From Cytobacillus massiliigabonensis (GTDB taxonomy: Bacteria; Bacillota; Bacilli; Bacillales; Cytobacillaceae): 64,000 nt of DNA. The stretch is taken from the NCBI RefSeq assembly GCF_900199725.1, contig NZ_LT904904.1:1917674-1981673 (forward strand), in the 5' to 3' direction. Under the pieces are notes generated by a model. It had not been told where the DNA came from. It worked only from the letters and a program-made list of their open reading frames with translations, and made no database searches. The position numbers and the translations under genes were made by a program. Numbering within the stretch: position 1 is the first letter of the stretch; each line of letters begins with the position of its first letter. This document shows positions 52,049 through 60,932 of the stretch, piece by piece.

Positions 52049-52612
52049 TTATGCTTCTAATAAATGTGAAGCTTCTTGAACATCGGCAGTGCCGTTTCGT
52101 AAAACATCCAGTGTGTATAAATCCTTTGGAATTTCATATAAATTATATATCGATCCATTTGCATTAAGCTGATCATAAATTGCTTTTCTTGTTGCATTGG
52201 CAAAAATAACATATGGGAGCTTTTCAGCAGCCTTTTGAGAACGAATATTCTCTTTTCTAATCCGCATAAAAATAGTTTCAATTCCAATTTCATAGAATAG
52301 TTCATTAAAAAAGGCATCTTTAGCTATTTTATTATAACCTTTTCCATGGTATGGCTTTCCAAGCCAAGTGCCTAAAAAGCCTGCATTTTCTTGAATATCA
52401 AACAGATTGATCGTCCCAATCGGAGATCCCCATTCATCAAGAATCGTGCGTGAAATAAGTTCTCCACGTTCTTCTGCTTCTATCGTTTGTTTTGTCATAA
52501 AAACAAATTCATCATAGGAATAGGCTTTTTGGCGCACAAAAGGAAAGACATCAGGGTGCGTCATTAAATCATATAGTTCATGGCATTCTTGGAAATCACG
52601 TTTCTTGAGCAT
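52049..52612 (-). CDS. GNAT family N-acetyltransferase
   Basis: 187 residues, ATG 52612 preceded by GGAGGGAT. A RimJ/RimL-like GNAT fold: N-terminal CHELYDLMTHPDVFPFVRQKAYSYDEF, then AGFLGTWLGKPYHGKGYNKIAKDAFFNELF (acetyl-CoA loop KPYHGKGY). A Bacillus-type stand-alone acetyltransferase of unknown substrate. Its leader contains an unusual structured element (52669-52726). Confidence 0.88.
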   Translation of the reverse strand: MLKKRDFQECHELYDLMTHPDVFPFVRQKAYSYDEFVFMTKQTIEAEERGELISRTILDEWGSPIGTINLFDIQENAGFLGTWLGKPYHGKGYNKIAKDAFFNELFYEIGIETIFMRIRKENIRSQKAAEKLPYVIFANATRKAIYDQLNANGSIYNLYEIPKDLYTLDVLRNGTADVQEASHLLEA

Positions 52613-52668
52613 AGGTTATCCCTCCATTATGAGGACGTTCCTACTCCATGCCAAATAGAGCATACGGT

Positions 52669-52726
52669 CCACCCTCGAAATTTTTTGTATGTTGCTAAAA
52701 AATTTCGGGGTGGGAATCGAACCCAC
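52669..52726 (-). other. Structured leader element with tRNA-like T arm
   Basis: On the minus strand, GTGGGTTCGATTCCCAC (52726-52710) is a perfect tRNA-type T stem-loop, next to an ACCAG / CTGGT hairpin. Overlapping it, CCACCCCGAAATTTTTT (52713-52697) pairs over 17 bp with the copy at 52686-52669 (one bulge). The two helices share bases and exclude each other. The D and anticodon arms of a real tRNA cannot be drawn. The remainder of 52613-52919 has no ORF with a ribosome site. Confidence 0.55.
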
Positions 52727-52919
52727 TAGAACCAGTATGACTGGTGGCGCACCATTTGCCTTCCCTATTCTATCGTTACCGATATTATGTTTTCTTCATT
52801 TTGCTAAAAAACGATTTCACTATCGTATAATACTAAAAAACAATAAAAAAGGAAATAGTTTTTTTACTTATTTTTATTGCGATTTTGTGGCAAAAATCAA
52901 CAGCGAATTTCTACAAAAT

Positions 52920-54044
52920 TCAGGCTTTTTCATATTCAAAAATACCGCTTATCATCGTCCATTTTGGTTTTGCAAGATAATGAAACGGGTGATGACTCCA
53001 AAGGACTAAATCCGCGTCCTTTCCTTCCTCTATACTTCCGAGCTGGTGATCAATCCGCAAATTTTTTGCTGGCAGAATCGTAATTCCTTCCAATGCTTTT
53101 TGTTCAGAAAGCCCTTCCCTTACTGCAATGGATGCGCACACATTTAAATACTGAATAGGTGTATAAGGATGATCGGTTGTAATGGATACTTCGACACCAT
53201 TATTTGTAAGCTCCTGATACGTTTTCCATGTCTTATTTTTCAGCTCAACTTTTGAACGCCTTGTTAATGTCGGACCGACAGATACCATTAAATTAAGCCC
53301 AGCGAGCTCTTCAGCTATGAGGTGGCCTTCCGTACAATGCTCAATCCGCAAATCTAAATCAAATTCCTCTGCAAAACGGAGTGCTGAAATGATATCGTCC
53401 GCACGATGAGCATGGATACGTACAGGGATTTCTCTATTTAATGCCTGCATAATGGGGGCGGTTCTAAGAGAATCGGGGTGATATAATTGACTAGCCTCAT
53501 AGAAAGCTTCTCTAAGCATTCCCATGATGCCCATTCGAGTGATTGAATCCTTGTTTCCTTGGCTATGTATACGTTTTGGATTTTCGCCAAGAGCAATTTT
53601 TAATCCTGCCGTTTCTTGTACAATCATTTTTTTAATATTCTTTCCAGCGGTTTTTATAACAGATGTAGTACCTCCGATTACATTGGCGCTTCCAGGCATG
53701 ATATGAACAGTTGTAATTCCATGCTTAACTGCATCGGAAAAGGCAGGATCTAGAGGGTAAACGCCATCCATAGCACGAACATGAGGACTCATAGCTTCGG
53801 CTGTTTCATTTGCATCATTGCCAGCCCAGCCTGTCCCTTCATCATACAAGCCTAAATGTGTATGGACATCAATGAAACCAGGGAACAGGTAGCTATTATT
53901 ACAATCAATGATTTTAACATCCGAATCAGTCTTGATAAAATGCTTTACCATCGAAATTTTCCCTGTCTCTATTAAAACATCTCCATGAAATGCTGGAGCT
54001 GTTATTGGATGAACAAAAGCATTTTTTAATAAGATTTTGGTCAT
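52920..54044 (-). CDS. Amidohydrolase (imidazolonepropionase/dihydroorotase-like superfamily)
   Basis: 374 residues. Metal-dependent amidohydrolase: FPGFIDVHTHLGLYDEG (HxH), central His in RIHAHRADD and RIEHCTEGH, Asp in SITTDHPYTP, and a C-terminal EGKDADLVLWSHHP. Members hydrolyse cyclic amides or aryl-amide bonds; substrate not predictable. Last gene before the GNAT unit. Confidence 0.9.
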   Translation of the reverse strand: MTKILLKNAFVHPITAPAFHGDVLIETGKISMVKHFIKTDSDVKIIDCNNSYLFPGFIDVHTHLGLYDEGTGWAGNDANETAEAMSPHVRAMDGVYPLDPAFSDAVKHGITTVHIMPGSANVIGGTTSVIKTAGKNIKKMIVQETAGLKIALGENPKRIHSQGNKDSITRMGIMGMLREAFYEASQLYHPDSLRTAPIMQALNREIPVRIHAHRADDIISALRFAEEFDLDLRIEHCTEGHLIAEELAGLNLMVSVGPTLTRRSKVELKNKTWKTYQELTNNGVEVSITTDHPYTPIQYLNVCASIAVREGLSEQKALEGITILPAKNLRIDHQLGSIEEGKDADLVLWSHHPFHYLAKPKWTMISGIFEYEKA

Positions 54045-54119
54045 GGATTTCCCTTTCTTACTCAGTAATCATTTGTTTTTACTATTTTAACAGGACTTAT
54101 ATTGATAGGAAATAAAAAT

Positions 54120-54707
54120 TTAAATTACTGTCTTTTTTTTATAAAGAAAGTAAATGGCAATAGATGTAAAAGCAAGGATAATAATAGGGAGGATTACTGG
54201 TTTTGCATATTCTTTAATTTCTCGCCAATGATCTCCCAGCTGAATTCCTAATAATAGGAATAATACAGTCCATGGGATCATGGCTGCCATCGTATATATG
54301 CTGAAAGTTGACAGCGGCATTTTTGAAATTCCTGCTGGGATAGAAATTGCATGGCGGATGACAGGAACAAAGCGTGCGGTAAAAATGACACCGGTTCCAT
54401 ATTTTTGAAACCATTGCTCAGATGCGTCTAAATGTGATTTTTTGATTAATAAAAATTTACCATATTTATCAAGAAATGGCCTCCCTCCATATAAACCTAT
54501 CCAATAAAGGAAAAGCTGGGCAATGGTTCCTCCGATTACACCTGAGATGAGTGCCCCCCAAAAGTGAATTTTCCCTGAGCTGATTAAATAGCCTCCATAG
54601 CTGAGAACAATTTCACTAGGAATGACCTCAATCATTAATCCAAGTGCGATTCCGATGTAACCAAGCTGGGACAAAATCTCGAATATAGAAAAGAAAAACT
54701 CTTTCAA
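54120..54707 (-). CDS. DedA family membrane protein
   Basis: 195 residues with about five membrane segments and the DedA/SNARE-associated signature: EVIPSEIVLSYGGYL, GIYGGRPF-like IGLYGGRPFLDKYGKFL, FTARFVPVIRHAISIPAGISKM (conserved Arg-x3-Pro). In Bacilli some members flip undecaprenyl phosphate or phospholipids. The adjacency to uppP, on the same strand 25 bp downstream of it, hints at a shared undecaprenyl-phosphate role. Confidence 0.92.
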   Translation of the reverse strand: MKEFFFSIFEILSQLGYIGIALGLMIEVIPSEIVLSYGGYLISSGKIHFWGALISGVIGGTIAQLFLYWIGLYGGRPFLDKYGKFLLIKKSHLDASEQWFQKYGTGVIFTARFVPVIRHAISIPAGISKMPLSTFSIYTMAAMIPWTVLFLLLGIQLGDHWREIKEYAKPVILPIIILAFTSIAIYFLYKKKTVI

Positions 54708-54732
54708 CTTCCTATCCCCTTTACCATAAAAA

Positions 54733-55512
54733 TTAAAAAATGCCTGTCATCTGTAAAATGAGTATGGAAAAACCTAAGAACCAAACATAAACAGCAAATA
54801 TTTTCAAAGACTTCCGTTTAAGAAAATTAATCATATACACAACGGCTATGTAGCCAAATATCGCAGAGGCAAGTGTTGCCACAAACAAGCTGCCAATTGA
54901 GATAGCCTCGATATGTCCAGCTGCCATTTCTCCAAATTGGAGGATAATTCCCCCTGCGATTGCTGGGATGGAAAGCAGAAAGGAAAAATATGCTGCCGTC
55001 TCTCTGTCTAATTTTCGGATTAATCCTGCCGCAATTGTAAGACCCGATCTTGAAATAGCAGGAAAAATAGCTGCTGCTTGAAAGGTTCCAATAAATAAAG
55101 CATCCCCATAACTAATTGTCTCCATCTTCTTTCTTCCGTTTTTGATGCTGTCCGCAAACCATAAAATGAAACCTGTAATTAAAAATTCCCACCCAATGGT
55201 AACGCCTGTTTTTGAAATGGAATCGAATAGGTCACTAAATAGAAAGCCAACAATAACAGCTGGAATTGTTCCAATAATAAGAAGCATGGAAAGTTTCCCA
55301 AAAGGATTCTTTAATATTTGAAAGAGTTCGTTTTTATAAACGACAAGAACGGCGAGCAGGGTTCCAACATGAAGCATCGTATCAAGAAATAAACCTGCAT
55401 TATCCAGACCAAATAAATGCCGGCCTAAATATAAATGGCCAGTACTTGATATTGGCAGAAATTCTGTCAGTCCTTGAATGATCCCAAGAATTAAAGCTTC
55501 TAATTTAGACAT
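54733..55512 (-). CDS. uppP: Undecaprenyl-diphosphate phosphatase
   Basis: About 259 residues from ATG 55512. BacA/UppP family: GIIQGLTEFLPISSTGHLYLGRHLFGL (catalytic Glu/Ser/His block) and AIFPAISRSGLTIAAGLI (PGxSRSG-like, here PAISRSG). It dephosphorylates undecaprenyl pyrophosphate to recycle the wall-lipid carrier; overproduction gives bacitracin resistance. Probably in an operon with the DedA gene. Confidence 0.95.
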   Translation of the reverse strand: MSKLEALILGIIQGLTEFLPISSTGHLYLGRHLFGLDNAGLFLDTMLHVGTLLAVLVVYKNELFQILKNPFGKLSMLLIIGTIPAVIVGFLFSDLFDSISKTGVTIGWEFLITGFILWFADSIKNGRKKMETISYGDALFIGTFQAAAIFPAISRSGLTIAAGLIRKLDRETAAYFSFLLSIPAIAGGIILQFGEMAAGHIEAISIGSLFVATLASAIFGYIAVVYMINFLKRKSLKIFAVYVWFLGFSILILQMTGIF

Positions 55513-55639
55513 CAAATTCCATCATCCTCTTCATATTTGAATATAGGTTGTCTTTACCAATTTTATTCAAGTTGTCCTAAACAAGAACTGAAATTAGGTA
55601 AGCAAAAAGAGAAAGGAATTTTTAAATTCCCAAAATGTA

Positions 55640-55665
55640 TGAAACTTTCTTCAAGTTAGAGCGTA
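55640..55665 (+). promoter_or_regulatory. Sigma-W type ECF promoter
   Basis: TGAAAC (55640-55645), 16 bp, CGTA (55662-55665), a full match to TGAAAC-N16-CGTA. It drives the DUF4870 gene about 85 bp downstream. Confidence 0.75.
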
Positions 55666-55751
55666 CATAATATCATAAGAGAACTCATCCTAGATTCATA
55701 TATATGTTGGAAATACTTAAGGAAGTTTTCGAATGAAAAGGGGGAATGAAC

Positions 55752-56075
55752 ATGCCATCAAATGATGAAAGGTTGCTGGCTACAGCTATTTACGTTACAA
55801 GTTTCTTTACAACCATTATTGGACCACTAGTCATCTGGCTGTTAAAGAAGGATGAGTCAGAGTATATTAACTATCATGGAAAAGAGTATTTTAACTTTAT
55901 TATTTCTTATAGTGTATACTCCATCATTAGTGTATTTCTGATGTTTATTCTAATCGGTTTTATTACCATCTGGGCAGTTGGTGTGGCAGCATTTGTGTTT
56001 ACGATTATTGCGGCTGTAAAAGCTTATGAAGGGAAGGAATATCGATTTCCTCTCGTCTTCAGACTTATTCGATAA
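55752..56075 (+). CDS. DUF4870 membrane protein
   Basis: 107 residues from ATG 55752 (GGGGA seven bases upstream). Two to three membrane helices with the family motif NYHGKEYFNFIISYSVYSI and a short polar C-terminus. DUF4870 proteins are of unknown function; the perfect ECF promoter suggests an envelope-stress role. Confidence 0.85.
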   Translation: MPSNDERLLATAIYVTSFFTTIIGPLVIWLLKKDESEYINYHGKEYFNFIISYSVYSIISVFLMFILIGFITIWAVGVAAFVFTIIAAVKAYEGKEYRFPLVFRLIR

Positions 56076-56079
56076 TTAG

Positions 56080-56117
56080 AAAAATCCTAGAGAATTTATC
56101 TCTGGGATTTTTTTTTT
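56080..56117 (+). terminator. Terminator after the DUF4870 gene
   Basis: AAAATCC TAGAGA / TCTCTG GGATTTT stem followed by a long T run. Confidence 0.85.
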
Positions 56118-56185
56118 GAACGAAATTGAAACTTGTGCGTCTAATAGGTAATTACACAGGAAAAAAGCAAAGGAGGATTCTTGAA

Positions 56186-56395
56186 ATGGAACTTTCACAG
56201 GTAAATTGGGAGGTTATTATACCAATTGTTGCACCAATTATTTTGATTCAGTTAATCCTAATGGCTATTGCCATTATTGATTTAATCCGTATTGAAAAAG
56301 TAAATGGACCAAAGTGGATTTGGGTTCTAGTCATCTTGTTAGTAAATATTATCGGTCCCATCATTTATTTTGTAATAGGAAGGAGGAATAATTGA
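56186..56395 (+). CDS. PLDc_N-domain small membrane protein (YxlE-like)
   Basis: 69 residues from ATG 56186 with AAGGAGG upstream. Two membrane helices in the PLDc_N pattern (PIVAPIILIQLILMAIAIIDLIR...GPKWIWVLVILLVNIIGPIIYFVIGRR). Its TGA overlaps the ATG of the ATPase gene. Same order as yxlE-yxlF-yxlG of the B. subtilis sigY operon, but no sigY or yxlC/D gene is seen here. Confidence 0.88.
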   Translation: MELSQVNWEVIIPIVAPIILIQLILMAIAIIDLIRIEKVNGPKWIWVLVILLVNIIGPIIYFVIGRRNN

Positions 56396-57303
56396 TGTCA
56401 GTTGTTCAAGTAAAGAACTTAAAGAAAAGTTTTCAAAAGCATGAGGTAATTAAAGGGCTGGACTTCCAACTAATGGATAATAAATGTATTGCATTGCTAG
56501 GGGCAAATGGGGCAGGTAAAACGACCACATTACAAATGCTTTCAGGACTAATAAAACCAACAGCTGGGGAAATCTTCTTCTCAGGTTCTCAGAAAGGAGA
56601 GGATTTTCGGCATTTAATTGGCTATCTTCCTCAACACCCGGTTTTTTATGAATGGATGACTGGAAGAGAGTTTTTAGAATATGCTGGGAAGCTGTCAGGT
56701 TTATCAAAAAAAGAATCAAAAATGAGAGCACAGGAATTATTGAAATTAGTTGGTATTGAAGAAGCAAAAAATCGCCGAATTGGGAAATATTCTGGTGGGA
56801 TGAAGCAAAGATTAGGGATTGCTCAAGCGATTATTCACCGCCCTAAATTAGTAATTCTAGATGAACCTGTCTCGGCACTTGATCCATTTGGCCGAAGGGA
56901 AGTACTTGAATTGATGGGAAGGCTGAAAAAGGAAACTGCGATTCTTTTTTCAACACATATTTTAAATGATGCCGAAGAGGTATGCGATGAAATCCTTTTT
57001 CTTCATAATGGAAGATTAGTAGAGGCAGGGTCGATGGAACAGCTGCGTGATAAGCATCAGCAGGCAAAAATAGACCTTGAGTTTAAGGGGGATGCAGCCA
57101 GTTATGCGGAACTGCTCACTGCTTTTGTAAACGTTCAATCACATGCCATTGTGGGGAATAAAATTAGTTTTTTTGTCAAAGATATAGAGCTTGCTAAAAC
57201 TGGCTTTCTGAAGGTTATTGCTGAAAAAAACCTTCCGCTTTTGAAGTTTGAAATTAGCCGTACCAGTTTGGAAGAAGTATTCATGAGGGTGGTGGAGAAA
57301 TGA
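56395..57303 (+). CDS. ABC exporter ATPase (YxlF-like)
   Basis: 302 residues from ATG 56395, eight bases after AGGAGG. Walker A GANGAGKTT, signature YSGGMKQRLGIAQ, Walker B LVILDEPVSALDP, switch STHIL, and a C-terminal extension of about 80 residues as in bacitracin/NosF-type transporters. Overlaps the permease gene by four bases. Negative-control or export role like YxlF is inferred. Confidence 0.93.
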   Translation: MSVVQVKNLKKSFQKHEVIKGLDFQLMDNKCIALLGANGAGKTTTLQMLSGLIKPTAGEIFFSGSQKGEDFRHLIGYLPQHPVFYEWMTGREFLEYAGKLSGLSKKESKMRAQELLKLVGIEEAKNRRIGKYSGGMKQRLGIAQAIIHRPKLVILDEPVSALDPFGRREVLELMGRLKKETAILFSTHILNDAEEVCDEILFLHNGRLVEAGSMEQLRDKHQQAKIDLEFKGDAASYAELLTAFVNVQSHAIVGNKISFFVKDIELAKTGFLKVIAEKNLPLLKFEISRTSLEEVFMRVVEK

Positions 57304-58076
57304 ATCAATGGATGACCTTGCTTAATAAAGAACTGCTTGAAATGATAAGAAATTTTAAATGGGTATGGGTTCCCATCGTATTTATTTTAATTGCAGTAAC
57401 AGAACCGATTACTGCTTATTATATGCCGCAAATTATTGATTCTCTTGGTAATTTGCCTGAAGGTGCAGTAATTGAATTGCCCGTACCATCTGCAGAAGAG
57501 GTATTAGTTGCTTCATTAAGTCAATATAATACATTAGGATTGCTTGTTATTATCTTAACCTCCATGGGGATGATTGCTGGCGAAAGAAAAAGCGGTGTAG
57601 CAGGGTTAATATTAGTAAAGCCTGTTTCCTATATGGCATTTGTAACTGCAAAATGGGCTGGGGCCATGCTATTACTTTGGATATCATATTTCATCGGGTA
57701 TTTTGTATCCTGGTATTATGTTAGCATCCTTTTTGACACGATTCCTTTTTTAGATTTTATCCAATCGTTTTTCATATACGGATTATGGCTCTCTTTTGTT
57801 CTTACGATTACGGTTTTCTTTAACTCATTTCTTAAATCACCAGGTGCAGTCGGATTTCTTTCGTTCGCAGCTGTTATCTTATTAATCGTGATAAGCGGGA
57901 CATTTTCGAAATGGTTTGAATGGAGTCCAGCTCAATTACTTTCCTATGCAAGTACCTGTATAATGACTGGTTCAATCTCTTCAGAGGCTTGGTCAGCGAT
58001 TATTTTATCCGCATTCGGAATGTGTCTTTTAATAGGGGGGAGCATTGCCATATTTCGTCGAAGAGAACTTGCTTAA
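57300..58076 (+). CDS. ABC-2 type permease (YxlG/NosY-like)
   Basis: 258 residues with six membrane helices. ABC-2 features: LNKELLEMIRNFKWVWVPIVFI at the N-terminus and IAGERKSGVAGLILVKPVSYMAF in the first cytoplasmic loop. It forms the channel for the preceding ATPase. Substrate unknown. Confidence 0.92.
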   Translation: MNQWMTLLNKELLEMIRNFKWVWVPIVFILIAVTEPITAYYMPQIIDSLGNLPEGAVIELPVPSAEEVLVASLSQYNTLGLLVIILTSMGMIAGERKSGVAGLILVKPVSYMAFVTAKWAGAMLLLWISYFIGYFVSWYYVSILFDTIPFLDFIQSFFIYGLWLSFVLTITVFFNSFLKSPGAVGFLSFAAVILLIVISGTFSKWFEWSPAQLLSYASTCIMTGSISSEAWSAIILSAFGMCLLIGGSIAIFRRRELA

Positions 58077-58171
58077 GTCCACGGAAAGTTTAAGCATATT
58101 CTTATCCTCTCACTGAGAAGTTTTGGTAAGATAATAATCGAAAATGATGAATGAGAGGAAGACGATCGGTG

Positions 58172-59014
58172 ATGAATAATATTGGACTTGTTTTGGAAGG
58201 AGGAGGGATGCGTGGTGTCTATACAGCTGGGGTTCTTGAATATTTCATGGAGCAGGAAATACATTTCCCTTATGTGATCGGTGTATCCGCCGGTGCTGGT
58301 GTTGCTGCTTCCTATCTATCAAAACAAAAGGGCCGAAACAAAATTGTAAATATAGAGTATGTGTCAGATCCTCGCTATATTTCATGGCGAAACTTCATAA
58401 AGTCCCGGCAATTTTTTGGGATGGATTTTATTTTTGATGAGATTCCTAACAAGTATGTTCCCTACCATTTTAATGAGTTTTACGATAATCATGCAGAATT
58501 TGTGATAGGAACGACAGATTGTCAAACAGGGGAACCGGTTTATTTCGGAAGAAAGGATTACGGAAAGGATCTGCTGAAAATTGTCAGAGCTTCAAGCTCC
58601 TTGCCATTTATTGCCCCTGAAGTGTATTTTAAAAATCGTATTTTGCTTGATGGAGGAATTAGTGATCCGATCCCTATCAAAAAAGCTCAGTGTGATGGCT
58701 ACAAACGTTCCGTAGTTATATTAACAAGAAACAAAGGATATAGAAAGAAGCCTTCGAGATTCCATTTTCTTGTTAAAAGAAAATACCCGCAATATAACGG
58801 ATTACAGCAAGCGTTGGCTAGCCGTTATCAAAAGTACAATGATACGATTAGCTATCTTGAAGAAGAAGAAAGAAATGGAAGAGTTTTAATCATTCAGCCT
58901 CAAGAACCTTTAGAAGTAGGGAGAATGGAAAGAGATCCTAGAAAGCTGGAAAAATTATATCTTCAGGGATTTGAAGATGCTAAAAAGTATAAAGATAGAA
59001 TCCTCAATTGGTAA
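58172..59014 (+). CDS. Patatin-like phospholipase
   Basis: About 280 residues from ATG 58172 (AGAGGAAG upstream). Patatin fold: oxyanion glycine run LVLEGGGMRGVYTAGVLEYF, nucleophile GVSAGAG (GxSxG) and catalytic Asp in LLDGGISDPIP. A cytoplasmic acyl hydrolase of the YjjU/RssA group, without signal peptide. Single gene with its own terminator. Confidence 0.93.
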   Translation: MNNIGLVLEGGGMRGVYTAGVLEYFMEQEIHFPYVIGVSAGAGVAASYLSKQKGRNKIVNIEYVSDPRYISWRNFIKSRQFFGMDFIFDEIPNKYVPYHFNEFYDNHAEFVIGTTDCQTGEPVYFGRKDYGKDLLKIVRASSSLPFIAPEVYFKNRILLDGGISDPIPIKKAQCDGYKRSVVILTRNKGYRKKPSRFHFLVKRKYPQYNGLQQALASRYQKYNDTISYLEEEERNGRVLIIQPQEPLEVGRMERDPRKLEKLYLQGFEDAKKYKDRILNW

Positions 59015-59040
59015 GCAATTATATCTAAAATAAAATGTAA

Positions 59041-59071
59041 AGCTATCGTTATTTCGCGATAGCTTTTTTGG
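59041..59071. terminator. Bidirectional terminator
   Basis: AAAGCTATCG / CGATAGCTTT stem, TTATTTCG loop, T6, before the convergent YdcF gene. Confidence 0.88.
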
Positions 59072-59074
59072 ATT

Positions 59075-59635
59075 TTATGAACCAAATAGCATCATCTTAA
59101 TGACTGCTGCATATTCACGGATATAAAGTGTTGCCCTCACAACTTTTGGGGTTTCAGCAGCTAAAGGGTATCCTTTGATATCCACCTTTTTTGCGAATGT
59201 GGCTGCTCGAAATAGATGAAAATCATTACTTACAATGACAGCTTCATCAATATCATAAAGTTCCTTTGTGTATTTTAAATTTTCATATGTGGAAGTGGAG
59301 CGATCTTCAAGCAGGATGCGTTTCTCATTAATATTATGGTCAGCGAAAAATCGACGGAGTGCTTCTGCCTCGGTAATATCTTCTCCATTTCCTTTGCCTC
59401 CAGTAACAATAACAACGGTGTTTGGATTGTCTTCTAAATAGGAAAGTGCCGTTTTTGCCCGATTCTGCAGACTTAATGACATTTCTTCCCCATTCACTTT
59501 TGCACCGAGAACGATAAGGTACGGAATATTTGAAGGAGGTGTCTGGTTCGCGGTTTTAACGATTTGGATATGAATAATTGAAATAATAACTAGAGGGATG
59601 ATCAGCAATCCGCAAAAATATATGAATTTTTTCAT
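59075..59635 (-). CDS. YdcF/SanA family (DUF218) membrane protein
   Basis: 186 residues from ATG 59635 (AGGAGG upstream). One N-terminal membrane helix, then the DUF218 domain: YLIVLGAKVNGEEMSLSLQNRAKTAL, VIVTGGKGNGEDITEAEALRRFF, DRSTSTYENLKYTK and VSNDFHLFRAATFAKK. These proteins affect the envelope barrier; exact activity unknown. Confidence 0.92.
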   Translation of the reverse strand: MKKFIYFCGLLIIPLVIISIIHIQIVKTANQTPPSNIPYLIVLGAKVNGEEMSLSLQNRAKTALSYLEDNPNTVVIVTGGKGNGEDITEAEALRRFFADHNINEKRILLEDRSTSTYENLKYTKELYDIDEAVIVSNDFHLFRAATFAKKVDIKGYPLAAETPKVVRATLYIREYAAVIKMMLFGS

Positions 59636-59762
59636 GTTTTTCCTCCTAAAAATCATGTTTGGGGAAGTTTATTAATAGAATAGAAGAGATTTAAATAATT
59701 AATAGCATATTCTTAGTTAAACAGGAAGGGTTTTCCTTCTTACATAGTTAGGAGTTTTACTT

Positions 59763-60539
59763 ATGAATATACAGCAATATTACCGAAAAACAGCATCCAT
59801 TTCATTAAATGTTAGCCTAGCTGCACTGATTCCGTCTTTTTTCTTAATCATTTATGGAATCATGATTGCCAAAGATGGAAGATTTGTCTTGATTGTTCTC
59901 CCCTTTCTTGTGTATAGCTTTTTTTGTTATCAATATTATTTGGTTTGTGATCGGAGATCGAAGGGATTTACTGAAAAACCATTGGATGCTATATATATGA
60001 ATCAATCACTTTTAAATACAGAACAAATACTTGTTCACTTTTTGCCCGCATCCTCTGTAAGAATTCTGTTTTTTAGTAGTACAGGGAAATTAATAGGGGA
60101 GCTTAAAGAGAGAAAACTTCAATTAATTAGATGGTTTTTTCCTAGTTTTTTGGACAGGCTTTTTGAAAAAAGGTATGGTCTTTATGATGAATTAAATAAT
60201 ATAATCGCTATCTTTCATTATAAAAAAAGGAAGATAGAAATTAGGGATAAGGATGGAAAATTGCTTAACATCATTCACTATGTGAGTAATGACAGACATA
60301 TGAAATTTGAATTTGCAAGCAGTGGAGAAGCAATTGTGGTCACACGAACACTTCTTTATATGGATTATCAATTCTTCCAAAATCAAATAATGGTCTGCAG
60401 GCTGCAAAAGGGCTTGATGCCTTTAGAATGGGAATATTATATAAAAGACCCAAATACACCTGTCCTATCCTTTGAACAAAATTTATGTGAAGAAGAAAAA
60501 ATTAATATTCTTGCTATCCTCTCAAAAATTCTCCACTAA
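59763..60539 (+). CDS. Membrane protein of unknown function
   Basis: 258 residues. Two N-terminal membrane helices (about 17-37 and 41-61) are followed by a long cytoplasmic beta-rich domain with Lys-rich turns (FHYKKRKIEIRDKDGKLLNIIHYV), somewhat like LURP/tubby-type domains. TAGGAG precedes the ATG. No family recognised. Confidence 0.7.
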   Translation: MNIQQYYRKTASISLNVSLAALIPSFFLIIYGIMIAKDGRFVLIVLPFLVYSFFCYQYYLVCDRRSKGFTEKPLDAIYMNQSLLNTEQILVHFLPASSVRILFFSSTGKLIGELKERKLQLIRWFFPSFLDRLFEKRYGLYDELNNIIAIFHYKKRKIEIRDKDGKLLNIIHYVSNDRHMKFEFASSGEAIVVTRTLLYMDYQFFQNQIMVCRLQKGLMPLEWEYYIKDPNTPVLSFEQNLCEEEKINILAILSKILH

Positions 60540-60876
60540 GAAAATTGTAGTTTCATCAAGATTCAGAGCCAGGGGGAAGTTAAAAGAAGATAAAGTTAAG
60601 TGAATAGGAGGATGGGTAACGTTCCTCAAAATAATTAGCGGATTTTCTATAAAAGGCGCATTTCTGAAGCAGGAAATGCGTCTTTCTTATTGATATCTGT
60701 AAGATTGTGGAGCGAATTAATGAATCAGGAATATTGATTAAAGGGTCTGTGTGAAGTGATTCAATTAAACTTACAATGCAGTTTAGTGAATAAATATTGT
60801 ATTAGGAATAGGAAACCTTTATTTTTCTATAGTCATTTTATAAGTAGATAATGAATTTTTCGAAAATGAAAAATGT
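60540..60876 (+). other. Intergenic region with one hairpin
   Basis: No gene longer than eight codons has a ribosome site here. A GGCGCATTTC / GAAATGCGTC stem (60655-60682) with T-rich tail probably terminates the preceding transcript. Confidence 0.5.
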
Positions 60877-60903
60877 TGTAACTTTCTGATACTTCAATCC
60901 GTT
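60877..60903 (+). promoter_or_regulatory. ECF-type promoter of the sigma gene
   Basis: TGTAAC (60877-60882), 17 bp, CGTT (60900-60903), an ECF promoter shape, 30 bp before the sigma start. It is consistent with autoregulation, the usual control of ECF sigma operons. Confidence 0.6.
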
Positions 60904-60932
60904 ATTAAAGTGTAATGAAAGGAGGGAAGTTT

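Noticed and set aside
52613..52726. T-box riboswitch, because of GAGGGTGGACCG in the GNAT leader
   Set aside because: The T-box sequence lacks a base of UGGnACCGCG, there is no terminator with a T run, and the gene is not amino-acid or tRNA related.
52697..52770. tRNA gene on the minus strand
   Set aside because: Only the T arm is convincing; the 5' acceptor strand, D arm and a 7-base anticodon loop cannot be formed.
60608..60640. AGGAGG followed by an ATG and eight codons
   Set aside because: Too short to support as a gene; no conservation can be judged here.
60747..60765. TGTGA-N6-TCAAT as another Crp/Fnr site
   Set aside because: Only the left half matches; no promoter is evident beside it.
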